From Rhodopseudomonas palustris (GTDB taxonomy: Bacteria; Pseudomonadota; Alphaproteobacteria; Rhizobiales; Xanthobacteraceae): a stretch of 64,000 nucleotides of DNA. Shown piece by piece: positions 15,753 through 25,051 of this stretch. Numbering within the stretch: position 1 is the stretch's first letter; each line of letters begins with the position of its first letter. The position numbers and the translations under genes were made by a program. Location: the NCBI RefSeq assembly GCF_003591005.1, contig NZ_QYYD01000005.1, forward strand, positions 124,001-188,000, written 5' to 3'. A model generated the notes under the pieces. That model did not search any database and had not been told where the DNA came from. It was given only the letters and a program-made list of their open reading frames with translations.

Positions 15753-18572
15753 ATGCGAGCGGGGGAGTGGTGGCACTGCATCGACCACGATGAGCCCTGC
15801 CGTGTCGTCGATACCGACGCACTGTGGGGACAGCCGACGTGTCTGGTCTGGTTGCCACGCAGAGGCGCCGCGGTGCGCGTATTGCAGAAGCAGCTCGCCC
15901 CGCTGAAATCCGGCGAGTCGCATCTCCTCGACCGCCTGTCCTATGTCAGCGCCGCGGCGCGCATCGCCGACTCTCTTGAGCGGGACGCACTGGTAGCTCC
16001 GCTGGAGGGGACGGTCATCCCGTTGCCGCACCAGCTACTCGCCCTGCAGCGCGCCATCTCCGGCGACCGCATCCGTTACTTGCTGGCGGATGAGGTGGGT
16101 CTCGGCAAGACGATCGAGGCTGGTATGATCCTGCGCGAACTCAAGATTCGCGGTCTTGTGCGGAGAATCCTTGTCGTAGCGCCTGCCGGATTGGTGTTGC
16201 AGTGGCAATCGGAAATGGAGAGCCACTTCAACGAGGATTTCCGGCTAATCCTGCCGAGCAGCCTAAGTGCGCTCCGCCAGGCGGGCGCCATCGATGAGGG
16301 CGAGAACGTGTGGCGCATGCACAATCAGGTGATCTGCCCGCTCGACTCGGTAAAGCCGATCGACTCCAGGCGCGGCTGGAGCCAAGAACAGCTCGCCCGC
16401 TACAATCGCGAACGCTTTGAAGATCTGATCTCGGCCGGATGGGACATGATCATCATCGATGAAGCCCATCGCATTGGCGGCAGCACCGAGCAGGTCGCCC
16501 GCTTCAAGCTCGGAGACGCACTTTCGCAGGCGGCACCCTATCTGCTGCTGCTGTCGGCGACGCCGCACCAGGGGAAATCGGACGCCTTTCGCCGACTGAT
16601 CGGTTTTCTCGACGCCGACGCTCTTCCCGGCGACGACGCGATTTCGCGCGAAGCCGTCGCGCCCTTCGTCATCCGCACCGAAAAGCGCCGCGCGATCGAC
16701 GCCGACGGGAACCCACTCTTCAAGCCGCGTTTCACACAGCTGGTGCCGATCGAATGGGGCACGGCGCATGCCGAACAGCGCACGCTTTATGACGCTGTGA
16801 CTGAGTACGTACGTGACGGCTACAACCGCGCTAAGAAGGAAAAGCAGACGGCCGTCGGCTTTCTGATGATCCTCGTGCAGCGACTAATCACATCCAGCAC
16901 GGCGGCGATTCGCACGTCTCTGGAACGAAGGTTGACAGTTCTCGACTTGCCGCAGGCGCAGCTTTCTTTGTTTCCAGAGGATGTCGGTGAGGAGTGGTCC
17001 TCGCTCGATGGTCAGCAGCAACTCGACACCATCCTCAAGACGCGCCTGAAGGGTCTCAAGGACGAACGCAAAGAGGTCGAGCTTCTGTTGTCAGCGGCCC
17101 GCCGCTGCGAAGCCGGCGGACCCGACGTCAAAGCCGAGGCGCTGCTTGAACGCATTCAGCAGCAACAGCGCGAGGAGAATGATCCGACCCTGAAGGTGCT
17201 GATCTTCACGGAATTCGTCCCGACGCAGCTGATGCTCGCCGACTTCCTGGACCATCGCGGTTTCACCGTCGTCTCGCTCAACGGCGCGATGGATTTAAAG
17301 GAACGGCGGCAAGCACAGCGCCGCTTCGCCGCTGACGCACAGATTATGATTTCCACCGATGCCGGTGGCGAAGGCCTGAACCTGCAATTCTGCCACGTGA
17401 TTGTGAACTACGACCTTCCCTGGAACCCGATGAGGATCGAGCAGAGGATCGGCCGCGTCGATCGTATCGGTCAGAAGCACATCGTGCGGGCGTTGAACTT
17501 CGCGCTGGAAGGAACTGTCGAACTTCGCGTGCGCGACGTCTTAGAAGAAAAGCTCGCGCGGATCCTTGAGGAGTTCGGCGTCGACAAGCTTGCCGATGTG
17601 CTCGACTCCGAAGAGGGTGGCGTTCCCTTCGAGGAGCTCTTCGCGCAGGCGATCGTCGCCCCCGAGGAAGCCGAGCGGCGCGCATCAGCCTTGGCGGACG
17701 AAATCCGCCTGCGTGCGGAAGAGGCCCGAGCAGGCTCAAGCCTGCTCAGTCCAACGGAGCGGCTGGACCCTTCGGCAGCGCAGAAGATCGCCAGCCATCA
17801 GATGCCATATTGGACCGAGCGGCTGACCCTCGGCTATCTACGCAGTCAGCAGGTCGCGGGCGCCTCCGTCAAACCAGCGGCCATCGGCCACTACCTTCGC
17901 TGGCCCGATGGGCAGACGTCCCTCTCGGCCGTGTTCAGTCGCGACGATGCAGAGCGGCCGGGCACCAATCTGATTTCGCTCGAAGACGAGCGTGTTCGTG
18001 GCCTCATAGCGAACTTACCCATCTTTGCACCGGGCCAGCCAATACCCGCGATCGTCATCCCGGGCGTCTCTGACAAGACAAATGGATTCTGGTCCTTGTG
18101 GCGGATCAGCCTGCACACCTCCGGCGGGAGAGAGCAACGATTCCTTGCGATTTTTGTTGCAGAGGATGGCCGCGTGTTCGCCCCCACGGCGCGCACCATC
18201 TGGGAGCGCCTGATCGAACTTCCCAACGGCCTGAGCCATGCGGGTGAAGAAATTGCGGGCTCCAACGCCACCGATGCGTTCGATGCCAGCCGCAGCGCAG
18301 CTGAGGCGCAGGGCGCGGCTGTCTTTGAAGATCTGGCCGCAGCTCATCAAATGAGTATTGTGCGCGAACGCAAGAAGGGCATGCACGCATTCTCATCGCG
18401 CCGCCGCGCGATCGAGCGTCTCGGTCTACCTCAGGTGCGCGCTCACCGCCTGCGGCTCTTGAACGACGAAGAGCAGGCTTGGTCGCGTGATCTTGCCAAG
18501 CGGGAAACCGCCCTGCCCGATCTTGCGGCCGTTCTTGTGATCCGCGTGACGCCGATCGGAGCCGGCGCATGA
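15753..18572 (+). CDS. brxHII: BREX-3 SNF2-like helicase BrxHII
   Basis: The protein has 939 residues with a two-lobe superfamily 2 helicase core. The Walker A segment is LADEVGLGKTIEAGM (near 111), the Walker B/DEAH motif is IIIDEAHRIGG (near 236), and motif III is LLLSATPHQG. In the second lobe, motif V is STDAGGEGLNLQ (near 534) and motif VI is IEQRIGRVDRIGQ. This matches the SNF2/RapA-like helicases called BrxHII of type 3 BREX. It starts 8 bases after the methylase stop with GAGGTGA upstream. It presumably translocates on DNA during discrimination of foreign DNA. The frame is intact. Confidence 0.9.
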   Translation: MRAGEWWHCIDHDEPCRVVDTDALWGQPTCLVWLPRRGAAVRVLQKQLAPLKSGESHLLDRLSYVSAAARIADSLERDALVAPLEGTVIPLPHQLLALQRAISGDRIRYLLADEVGLGKTIEAGMILRELKIRGLVRRILVVAPAGLVLQWQSEMESHFNEDFRLILPSSLSALRQAGAIDEGENVWRMHNQVICPLDSVKPIDSRRGWSQEQLARYNRERFEDLISAGWDMIIIDEAHRIGGSTEQVARFKLGDALSQAAPYLLLLSATPHQGKSDAFRRLIGFLDADALPGDDAISREAVAPFVIRTEKRRAIDADGNPLFKPRFTQLVPIEWGTAHAEQRTLYDAVTEYVRDGYNRAKKEKQTAVGFLMILVQRLITSSTAAIRTSLERRLTVLDLPQAQLSLFPEDVGEEWSSLDGQQQLDTILKTRLKGLKDERKEVELLLSAARRCEAGGPDVKAEALLERIQQQQREENDPTLKVLIFTEFVPTQLMLADFLDHRGFTVVSLNGAMDLKERRQAQRRFAADAQIMISTDAGGEGLNLQFCHVIVNYDLPWNPMRIEQRIGRVDRIGQKHIVRALNFALEGTVELRVRDVLEEKLARILEEFGVDKLADVLDSEEGGVPFEELFAQAIVAPEEAERRASALADEIRLRAEEARAGSSLLSPTERLDPSAAQKIASHQMPYWTERLTLGYLRSQQVAGASVKPAAIGHYLRWPDGQTSLSAVFSRDDAERPGTNLISLEDERVRGLIANLPIFAPGQPIPAIVIPGVSDKTNGFWSLWRISLHTSGGREQRFLAIFVAEDGRVFAPTARTIWERLIELPNGLSHAGEEIAGSNATDAFDASRSAAEAQGAAVFEDLAAAHQMSIVRERKKGMHAFSSRRRAIERLGLPQVRAHRLRLLNDEEQAWSRDLAKRETALPDLAAVLVIRVTPIGAGA

Positions 18573-20623
18573 GCAGCACGTTGAACAGTGGCACTTGGCG
18601 CGAGCCGATTCTAGCGCAGTTCAGCCGTGACATCGCCGGTGTCTCGCGTTTGACCGTTGTAGCGGATCCCGACGAGCTATTGACCGAGCAAGGCATTGTG
18701 GACGGAATCCGCCAGCGCGGATTCGAGATCGTGCCATTCGAGGATCATGTCGCGTTTCGTTACGCCTATGAGCGGCGCTTTCGGGAGGTTTGGGACAATG
18801 GAAGCGACACGAATCTCGTCGTCGTCCTGCGAGCGCCACGGTCGGATATCAGCGGACTCCCGTTCGATCTGCTGAAGCAGGCAGAACGCGATCGGCGCTT
18901 GCTTTCGTTTAGTCTTGCCGAGCTGTTTCCTTCGCTAGCCCCTCATGTCCTTTCTGAACTCGATCGAATTGAGCTTGATGCGGTCTCGGCCGCCCAACAG
19001 CTCTTCAAACCAGAACCGATGGGCGAGAACGCCACCCGGGACTTTCTTCTTCGAAACGTGTTTCGACTCGATCCGGCGCAAATCCAAAGCGATGCAGACC
19101 TCCTCCGAGCCCTATTAGGACGACACTACAGCGGCAAGACTATTCCAAAGTCGTTGGACGATCGATTGATCCATCTCCTGCGCGCCACCGGACGATGGCA
19201 CGATTGGCCGCTCGACCAGATTGTGGCGAGCCGGGCACACTTTCTGGAGTTCCTGCAAGAGAGGTGGTCGATCTTTGTCAAGGGTCACCTGGCCTCGAAA
19301 GAGGGCGGACTGCACGAAGAGCCAGAGCCTTACGATTTGCGATTCTCAGGCCCGACGCATCTTCCATTCGACCACAACGATGTTCGGGTCTACTTGGACA
19401 ATCTCTTCACCGATGGCCTGCTCATTCCGACCAACAGCATCTCGCGATCGCTTGTCGAAGGGACTTGGATGGCGGTGGGCGTAGCGGGATCGCAGCTCGC
19501 CGACAACACGTCGCGCTTTCGAAAGCTCCTGGAGCTGCTTCACTCTAATCAACCATCGACGAGCAGCGACCATCACACATGGGTCCAGGCGGCATCACGG
19601 TGGGCCGAGGTTGTGGCCTTGCGCTGGTCTCTTCCAGGCGACGTGGCGCCCGAGGACAAGGATCGCTTCAACGCGGCCCAACAGCTGCTGGAGCAGAGCT
19701 TCTACGAATGGATGGGCGCACATTTCGCGTCTCTTCACAGCCTTTCTTATCTGCCGCGGCCTGTCATGGTCCATCAGATACCGAAATACATGGCCCACCG
19801 GCTCAACGTGAAGGGGAGCGCTGCGAAGCTGGCCATTGTCGTCGTTGACGGTCTGGCTCTGGACCAGTGGACAGTGGTGCGTCAGGAAATGCCGCCTCGG
19901 AAATGGGTGATGGAGGAATTTGGGGCCTTCGCATGGGTGCCCACACTGACATCGGTTTCGCGCCAATCGATCTTTGCCGGCGATCCGCCTTTCTTTTTTG
20001 GCCAGAGTCTCGATACGACAAGGAAGGAAGAGCAGCACTGGTCGCGGTTTTGGGAGGATCGCGGTCTTCGGAAAGACGAGACCGTTTACGCCTGCCAGGG
20101 GACCCTGGAAGATGACGATGTCTTCATCGCCAAGTTGAGCGGCAAGCTCGCCGCGCCTCGCTGTCGCATCGCAGGTATCGTGGTCGGAACGGTCGATCAG
20201 ATGCTTCACGGCATCGTCACCGGCACCGATGGCATGCATGCCGGGGTGCGTCATTGGGCAAAGAGAGGCGCTCTGTGGCGTCTCCTGGACACCTTGCTTG
20301 ATTGCGGCTTTGAAGTGGTTCTCACTGCCGATCATGGGAATGTGGAAGGTATCGGGATAGGTAAGCCCAACGTTGGCGTAACGGCTGACGAGCGTGGCGA
20401 GAGGGTTCACGTGTTCCCGGACGTGCTGCTGCGATCAAACATCGCGGCGCAATATCCGGGTGCTCTGGAGTGGCCAAGCGTCGGGCTACCTGAAGACTAT
20501 CTCGCCTTGATAGCTCCATCGCTACGCGCCTTTATCAGCGAGGGAAGAAGAACGGTGGCGCATGGCGGAATCAGCATCGAGGAAGTCATCGTGCCCTTTG
20601 TGACGGTGGCTAGATCAGTATGA
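18569..20623 (+). CDS. pglZ: BREX alkaline-phosphatase-superfamily protein PglZ
   Basis: The protein has 684 residues. The C-terminal half holds the PglZ domain of the alkaline phosphatase superfamily: a metal-site strand VVVDGLALDQW near 425 and LTADHGNVEGIG near 585, with VAHGGISIEEVIVPF close to the end. The N-terminal half is the helical region typical of BREX PglZ. PglZ is one of the two proteins common to all BREX types and has nuclease or phosphodiesterase activity in some. The start overlaps the brxHII stop by ATGA and the end overlaps the next gene by ATGA. Confidence 0.9.
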   Translation: MSSTLNSGTWREPILAQFSRDIAGVSRLTVVADPDELLTEQGIVDGIRQRGFEIVPFEDHVAFRYAYERRFREVWDNGSDTNLVVVLRAPRSDISGLPFDLLKQAERDRRLLSFSLAELFPSLAPHVLSELDRIELDAVSAAQQLFKPEPMGENATRDFLLRNVFRLDPAQIQSDADLLRALLGRHYSGKTIPKSLDDRLIHLLRATGRWHDWPLDQIVASRAHFLEFLQERWSIFVKGHLASKEGGLHEEPEPYDLRFSGPTHLPFDHNDVRVYLDNLFTDGLLIPTNSISRSLVEGTWMAVGVAGSQLADNTSRFRKLLELLHSNQPSTSSDHHTWVQAASRWAEVVALRWSLPGDVAPEDKDRFNAAQQLLEQSFYEWMGAHFASLHSLSYLPRPVMVHQIPKYMAHRLNVKGSAAKLAIVVVDGLALDQWTVVRQEMPPRKWVMEEFGAFAWVPTLTSVSRQSIFAGDPPFFFGQSLDTTRKEEQHWSRFWEDRGLRKDETVYACQGTLEDDDVFIAKLSGKLAAPRCRIAGIVVGTVDQMLHGIVTGTDGMHAGVRHWAKRGALWRLLDTLLDCGFEVVLTADHGNVEGIGIGKPNVGVTADERGERVHVFPDVLLRSNIAAQYPGALEWPSVGLPEDYLALIAPSLRAFISEGRRTVAHGGISIEEVIVPFVTVARSV

Positions 20624-21354
20624 GTACCGGAAGAAGAACTACGATCGGCTTTGATCGAACGATAAACCTGGAATGGCTTGATATTGCCGCCGCGCGGATC
20701 TTGAGGCGCGAGCCGCCGTCGGAAATACGGAAGGCCCTGTGGGATTTTCTCGAAGATCTCGTTCCAGGTAACACGAACAGCAGTGGGCGCGGAAAAACCC
20801 TCACGGTCTTAACCCGCATCTGGCTAACGGTCCCGGATCAAATCGAACCGTTGCGCACCAGTGCTATCAAGCGCCTGGCGTCGGCAAATGGCGACAACCG
20901 CGTGGCTGTTCACTGGGCTATGGTTATTGCCACGCATCCGTTCTTCTTCGACGTCGCCACGCACGTCGGAAAGCTTCTCGCGCTCCATAGTCAAGCCCAC
21001 AGAACTCAGATCAAGCGCCGGATGGCGGAATCCTGGGGTGATCGCTCAACGTTGGAGCGAGCAATCCAACATGTACTCAAGTCGATGGCTCAGTGGGGGG
21101 TGCTGCATACGGGCTCGGAAAAGGGGTCGCTGGTAGTCGCCCGCAATCCGATTCACGTCTCCGATGAAATCGCCGAGCTACTGGTGCACGGGATTATGCT
21201 AAGCCGAGGACGCGGCATGCCATTTTCACAATTGGTCAGACACCCCGCCCTATTTCCGTTCAAGCTGCAGCTGAACACCGTTACACTCAGAAAGCATTCA
21301 TACCTTCGCCTTCAACGTCAAGGCGATCAAACTGACTTTGTTGAACTAGATTGA
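20620..21354 (+). CDS. brxA: BrxA-like BREX protein (DUF1819-type)
   Basis: The 244-residue protein occupies the brxA position at the end of the type 3 order and is coupled to pglZ by ATGA. The middle resembles BrxA in pattern: HWAMVIATHPFFFDVATHVG, then a spacer, then RRMAESWGDRSTLERA and a helix ending in WGVL. This mirrors the LFYEFMNEVF / VASWSDYTI...L.EAGLL pattern I recall of Escherichia coli BrxA. BrxA is a small DNA-binding accessory protein with a NusB-like fold. The assignment depends on this pattern plus position, so it is less certain than for its neighbours. Confidence 0.65.
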   Translation: MSTGRRTTIGFDRTINLEWLDIAAARILRREPPSEIRKALWDFLEDLVPGNTNSSGRGKTLTVLTRIWLTVPDQIEPLRTSAIKRLASANGDNRVAVHWAMVIATHPFFFDVATHVGKLLALHSQAHRTQIKRRMAESWGDRSTLERAIQHVLKSMAQWGVLHTGSEKGSLVVARNPIHVSDEIAELLVHGIMLSRGRGMPFSQLVRHPALFPFKLQLNTVTLRKHSYLRLQRQGDQTDFVELD

Positions 21355-21430
21355 AGCGAACGAACCAAGCGGGTCACGGCGAGTCTATGATCATTGCGGA
21401 TTTTACATCGCATTTTGATTTGAGCTATAC

Positions 21431-22540
21431 TTATTTGCCAACACTCGTTTCCGAGTGCTCCACGCTCTCCTTTGCCGGAAACAGCCTCGCCCTTTGCTCG
21501 GCAGGCGTCGGATTCAGATACTTCATCAAAACCGCCACCGTTTTGTGACCGCTCTGCTGCATCAGCGTCTTCAGATCGGCACCTCCCGCCGCCATCCTCG
21601 ACAATGCTTCGTGTCGGAGATCGTGAATTCTCAGGTCTTTACACCCTGCCCTGACCCGGACCTCATTCCGCCAAGCATCCTTTGCGACCCAGGCCGTGAA
21701 CCGGAAGACCTTGCTGTCGGCAGGCTCTCCGTCGGTCAGGTCGAGCAGACCGGCATAGGCTCGATCCGAAAGCGCGACGTGCCGTGCGCTGCCGTTCTTT
21801 GAGTCGGGGATGTAGACAAATCCGTACTCCCGTCGGATCCAGGCGCATTCGATCGAGATGGCCTCTCCAAGTCGCATTCCAGTGTCAAGGAGCAGCGGAA
21901 AGAGTGCGCGCCACTGCCGGCGGGTCGGGTCGACTGAAAGCCCTTCGATGGCCTTCGTGATGGCCTCTTCCTCTCCCTCGAGGAGCCGCCGTTCACGGTG
22001 CCCGGTGGGCTGCGGCACGCCTCGCCGACGCTTCCGAAGCGAAGCGATCGGATTGGTGATGTCCACGGACTTTTCGTGAATCAGCCACTCGTAGACGGCC
22101 GAGATGGTGTTGAGGTTATTCCTGATCGTGGATGCCGACTTCCCAGCCTCGCTGCGGGCATCGCGGAAGTCCACAAAGTCCGACACGGTCAGATCCCGGA
22201 TGCGCTTTTTAGCGAAGTCCTCCCGGCCCAACATCTGAAGCATTGCGGATTCCTGCGACGCCCCCTTCTTCTCGGGCGTGACCTTAACGCGATAGGCGTC
22301 CAGCGCCTCTGCAAAGGGCTTTTCGGGCCATCCAAGCGGTCCGTAGTTCTTTGGCTCGAGCCGATGATCGCGCCAAATGCCGAGTTTCATTTCCGACTCG
22401 GTCTTATTGAGCCAAAGCTTGGCGTCGGATTTGAGCGCGAACGTTTGTGTGACGGACGAACCCCAAGCAGGTCCCTGAAAAGTATCCGGCAGCCGGGCCG
22501 TTGCGGTCCATTTGCCGTTACGCTTACTCAAACTCGACAT
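21431..22540 (-). CDS. int: Tyrosine recombinase/integrase of the island
   Basis: The protein has 369 residues from ATG 22540; the frame extends to 22576 without a better ribosome site. The catalytic set of phage-type tyrosine recombinases is complete: Arg in GMRLGE (223), Lys in SKNGSARH (248), HDLRH (306-310), GH (331-332) and the nucleophile Tyr in MKYL (341). A SAM-like core-binding domain lies at about 75-165. It would catalyse integration and excision at a tRNA gene. The gene faces away from the att-like site at 22559-22650, which lies directly upstream. Such placement is typical of integrative elements that use tRNA-Ser 3' ends. Confidence 0.9.
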   Translation of the reverse strand: MSSLSKRNGKWTATARLPDTFQGPAWGSSVTQTFALKSDAKLWLNKTESEMKLGIWRDHRLEPKNYGPLGWPEKPFAEALDAYRVKVTPEKKGASQESAMLQMLGREDFAKKRIRDLTVSDFVDFRDARSEAGKSASTIRNNLNTISAVYEWLIHEKSVDITNPIASLRKRRRGVPQPTGHRERRLLEGEEEAITKAIEGLSVDPTRRQWRALFPLLLDTGMRLGEAISIECAWIRREYGFVYIPDSKNGSARHVALSDRAYAGLLDLTDGEPADSKVFRFTAWVAKDAWRNEVRVRAGCKDLRIHDLRHEALSRMAAGGADLKTLMQQSGHKTVAVLMKYLNPTPAEQRARLFPAKESVEHSETSVGK

Positions 22541-22558
22541 GACTAATTTCCGATCCAA

Positions 22559-22650
22559 TCTGCAACAATTCGGCAACGAGGCTCCGGAAAATGCTAAAGG
22601 CGCCGTGAAATCAACGTCAAGAGCGGTTCAAAAACCGGTGTGCCCGCAAG
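22559..22650. other. Internal att-like site with degraded tRNA-Ser anticodon-arm remnant
   Basis: TCTGCAACAAT (22559-22569), AATCAACG (22609-22616) and AAACCGG followed by GTG and GCAAG (22632-22650) recur in the same order at the tRNA end (28622, 28672, 28697). The first two motifs are exactly 50 bases apart in both copies. The GGTTCAAAAACCGG segment resembles a tRNA-Ser anticodon stem-loop. I read it as the boundary between two tandemly integrated elements. Confidence 0.6.
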
Positions 22651-22895
22651 GTTAACTGCAGCTGAAGCGTCGGCGGCGGCGATTCCAAGAAACTAGGTGG
22701 CCCTCTGCGATCGGCCTACAGCTTCCGGATTGGCCTAAGAAAGCCTGCGGCGAGACGAATTTGACGCCGTAAAGGTGCTTTTGACTGCACTCCAGACCGT
22801 ATTTTGTTTCTTGAAAGCACTATTCTTGAATGTGCAGATGAAGGACTTATGCTTTTAAAGGCACCATAACCATTTTACGGTTTCATTAACGGCAC
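22651..22895. promoter_or_regulatory. Promoter/operator region of the HipBA pair
   Basis: AT-richer non-coding DNA between the att-like site and hipB. AACC-N7-GGTT (within CATAACCATTTTACGG and the following bases) just before the hipB start is a possible HipB operator half-site pair. HipB-type antitoxins normally repress their own promoter. Confidence 0.3.
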
Positions 22896-23237
22896 ATGGC
22901 AAACAAGAACCCGCTCCTGCAAGCTCCGCCCTACTCGGTCGAACAGGCACTCAAGCGCCTGGGCGAGAACCTGCGCGTTGCCCGCATTCGGCGCCGGATC
23001 ACGATCGAAGAGGCCGCCGAAAAGATCGGGACCGGCCGCCGCGCCGTCATGGAGGCCGAGAAGGGAAAAGCATCGACTGCCTCCGGCGTCTACGTCGCCC
23101 TGCTATGGGCCTACGACCTGCTCGGCCCATTCAGCGATCTCGCCAATCCTGCGACCGACGAGCAAGGGCTGGCGCTAGCGTCGCTCAAGGAGAAGACCCG
23201 CGTGCGCAAGAGCAAGGGGCTGAGCGGTGATTTCTAA
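22896..23237 (+). CDS. hipB: HipB-like XRE-family antitoxin/repressor
   Basis: The protein has 113 residues with a Cro/C1-type helix-turn-helix at about 20-75: LGENLRVARIRRRITIEEAA followed by IGTGRRAVMEAEKG. The tail is basic (KEKTRVRKSKGL). It is the antitoxin and autorepressor of the hipBA module. The stop lies inside the start of hipA (11-base overlap), so stoichiometry is probably set by coupled translation. It is the first cargo gene of the right-hand element. Confidence 0.85.
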   Translation: MANKNPLLQAPPYSVEQALKRLGENLRVARIRRRITIEEAAEKIGTGRRAVMEAEKGKASTASGVYVALLWAYDLLGPFSDLANPATDEQGLALASLKEKTRVRKSKGLSGDF

Positions 23238-24486
23238 GGCGTCCGCAGAGTGCTTCGTCTACATCACCCTGCCCGGCGAAACGTCGGCGGTGACCGCGGG
23301 CAAGTTCGTGCTGAGCCAAAACGCACGCAACGACGCGTTCGGGCAGTTCGTCTACCGCGGAAAGTATCTCGATGATCCACGCGCCGTTGAGATCGATCCG
23401 GTCGAACTCAAGCTGTCCAAGCGCACCTACGAAACCGTTCGGCTCAACGGCATGTTCGGGGCGCTGCGCGACGCCGGCCCCGATTATTGGGGCCGGCGCG
23501 TCATCGAAAAGCATGCAGGCAAGGCGCCACTCGGCGAACTCGATTACCTGCTGGAATCACCCGACGACCGTGCGGGCGCGCTCGGCTTCGGCCTCAACAC
23601 GGAACCTCCGGCGCCCAAGCGCAAATTCAACCAGACGATCGATCTCGAGAAGCTGCAAGCCTTGGCGGAAGCTCTGGTCAAGGACGACCTGCCCAACGAT
23701 CCGCGAGCGCAGCAGGTGCAGGATTTGATGCTGCTCGGCACCTCGATGGGCGGCGCGCGACCCAAGGCAGTGGTGCAAGCCGACGGCGCGCTGTGGGTGG
23801 CGAAATTCAATCGATCGGACGATAGCTGGAACAACACGCGCGTCGAGTATGCCATGCTGCGCCTCGCGCGCGAATGCGGGCTCGTGACAGCCGAAAGCCG
23901 GCTCGAGACAGTGGGCGGCAAGGACGTTCTTCTCGTCAAGCGCTTCGACCGTGAGAAGACAACCAAGGGCTACACGCGGGCGCGCATGGTCAGCGGCCTG
24001 ACTATTCTGCGCGCCGACGAAGCGCCGGAGGCACGACAGAACTGGTCTTATCCCGTTTTGGTCGAAGAGATGCGCCGCATCGTCGAAGAGCCCAAGAAGG
24101 ACGCCAAGGAGCTATTCCGCCGCGTCTGTTTCAACGCACTGATCTCCAACACCGACGATCATCCGCGCAATCACGCCATCATCGCCAAGGAGACAAGCTG
24201 GAAGCTGTCTCCAGCCTACGACCTCACGCCCTCGACACCCATCAGCCTCGAGCGCCGTGACCTCGCGCTCGATTGCGGCGATCAGGGGCGCTACGCCAAC
24301 GCCAAGAACATCCTGTCGCAGCACGCACGGTTTCTGCTCGAACTTTCCGAAGCCGAGAAGATTGTGAACGACATAAGAGCTCAGGTGGAAGGAACGTGGT
24401 ACGACACAATGCGCGCTCACGGTGTGTCAGAACAAGACGCTGAAAGACTCCGCAGTGCCTTTGTGTATCCGGGGTTTTCGCTCTGA
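23227..24486 (+). CDS. hipA: HipA-family serine/threonine kinase toxin
   Basis: The protein has 419 residues, close to the usual HipA length. GTG 23227 overlaps the end of hipB. The N-terminal subdomain contains the short HipA N1 region. The kinase core has LLGTSMGGARPKA near 170 (phosphate/ATP-binding loop), LISNTDDHPRNHAII near 305 (catalytic loop with Asp and Asn) and SPAYDLTPS near 328 (metal-binding Asp of the DFG equivalent). Known HipA toxins phosphorylate glutamyl-tRNA synthetase and cause growth arrest or persistence; related HipT-type kinases hit other tRNA synthetases. All key residues are present, so the toxin is probably active. Confidence 0.9.
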   Translation: MISKASAECFVYITLPGETSAVTAGKFVLSQNARNDAFGQFVYRGKYLDDPRAVEIDPVELKLSKRTYETVRLNGMFGALRDAGPDYWGRRVIEKHAGKAPLGELDYLLESPDDRAGALGFGLNTEPPAPKRKFNQTIDLEKLQALAEALVKDDLPNDPRAQQVQDLMLLGTSMGGARPKAVVQADGALWVAKFNRSDDSWNNTRVEYAMLRLARECGLVTAESRLETVGGKDVLLVKRFDREKTTKGYTRARMVSGLTILRADEAPEARQNWSYPVLVEEMRRIVEEPKKDAKELFRRVCFNALISNTDDHPRNHAIIAKETSWKLSPAYDLTPSTPISLERRDLALDCGDQGRYANAKNILSQHARFLLELSEAEKIVNDIRAQVEGTWYDTMRAHGVSEQDAERLRSAFVYPGFSL

Positions 24487-25051
24487 CAAGGCGTATCGGC
24501 TGCCAAGAGAAGTAATGCTGCCACCCCAGATTAGGCGAGGAGACAACGCTTTCGTCGCTCTGGAAGAGCTCTCAATTCTTCAGCTTGTGACCCTAGCGGA
24601 CTCAACCCAATGACCGTCGTTCGGCCCCACTGCTAAGCTTATCTGACGCTGCTGGGCATTCTAGTAAAAGAGGAACGGAAATCAGCAAGAATCTATGTCG
24701 ACAGACCGGTTCAATCCGTCGCGTTCTGACCGCCAAGAAAAAGACATATTCCAAACCCCTCACATGCTGAAGTGCCTGAGTATGCCGGCAGCCGGGCAAG
24801 ATCGGCACTACATGATTCACGATCAGCGCGACGTGCCGGCCGCGCTCTGGGAGCAGGCAGAAAGAACAGTTCACCGTTGTTACTTATGTATCAACTACTG
24901 ACATTCTCGGCATCATCACGACTGAGCCGGAAGATAACACTAAGCACCTTGACATCAAATATTCTAACGTGCTTCACTCTCAATTCAACTAAAAATTGAA
25001 AATATACCAAGGAACGGACTGTAATGGCGCCTGCAATGAGAGGATGCGCAC
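24487..25051. other. 565-base spacer with one weak 68-codon open frame
   Basis: Between hipA and the NTF2-like gene only a 68-codon frame (24695-24901, plus strand) stands out. It ends in CYLCINY and has no clear ribosome site. No family match is apparent and it may be chance. The stretch nearest 25052 is AT-rich and includes TTGACA at 24949, but no matching -10 at 17 bases. Confidence 0.3.

Noticed and set aside
24695-24901. 68-codon frame ending in CYLCINY as a peptide precursor for the radical SAM enzyme
   Set aside because: No ribosome site, no leader-core pattern and separated from the radical SAM gene by two other genes; kept only as a weak open frame.
24949-24977. Sigma-70 promoter based on TTGACA
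   Set aside because: No acceptable -10 hexamer at 16-18 bases.
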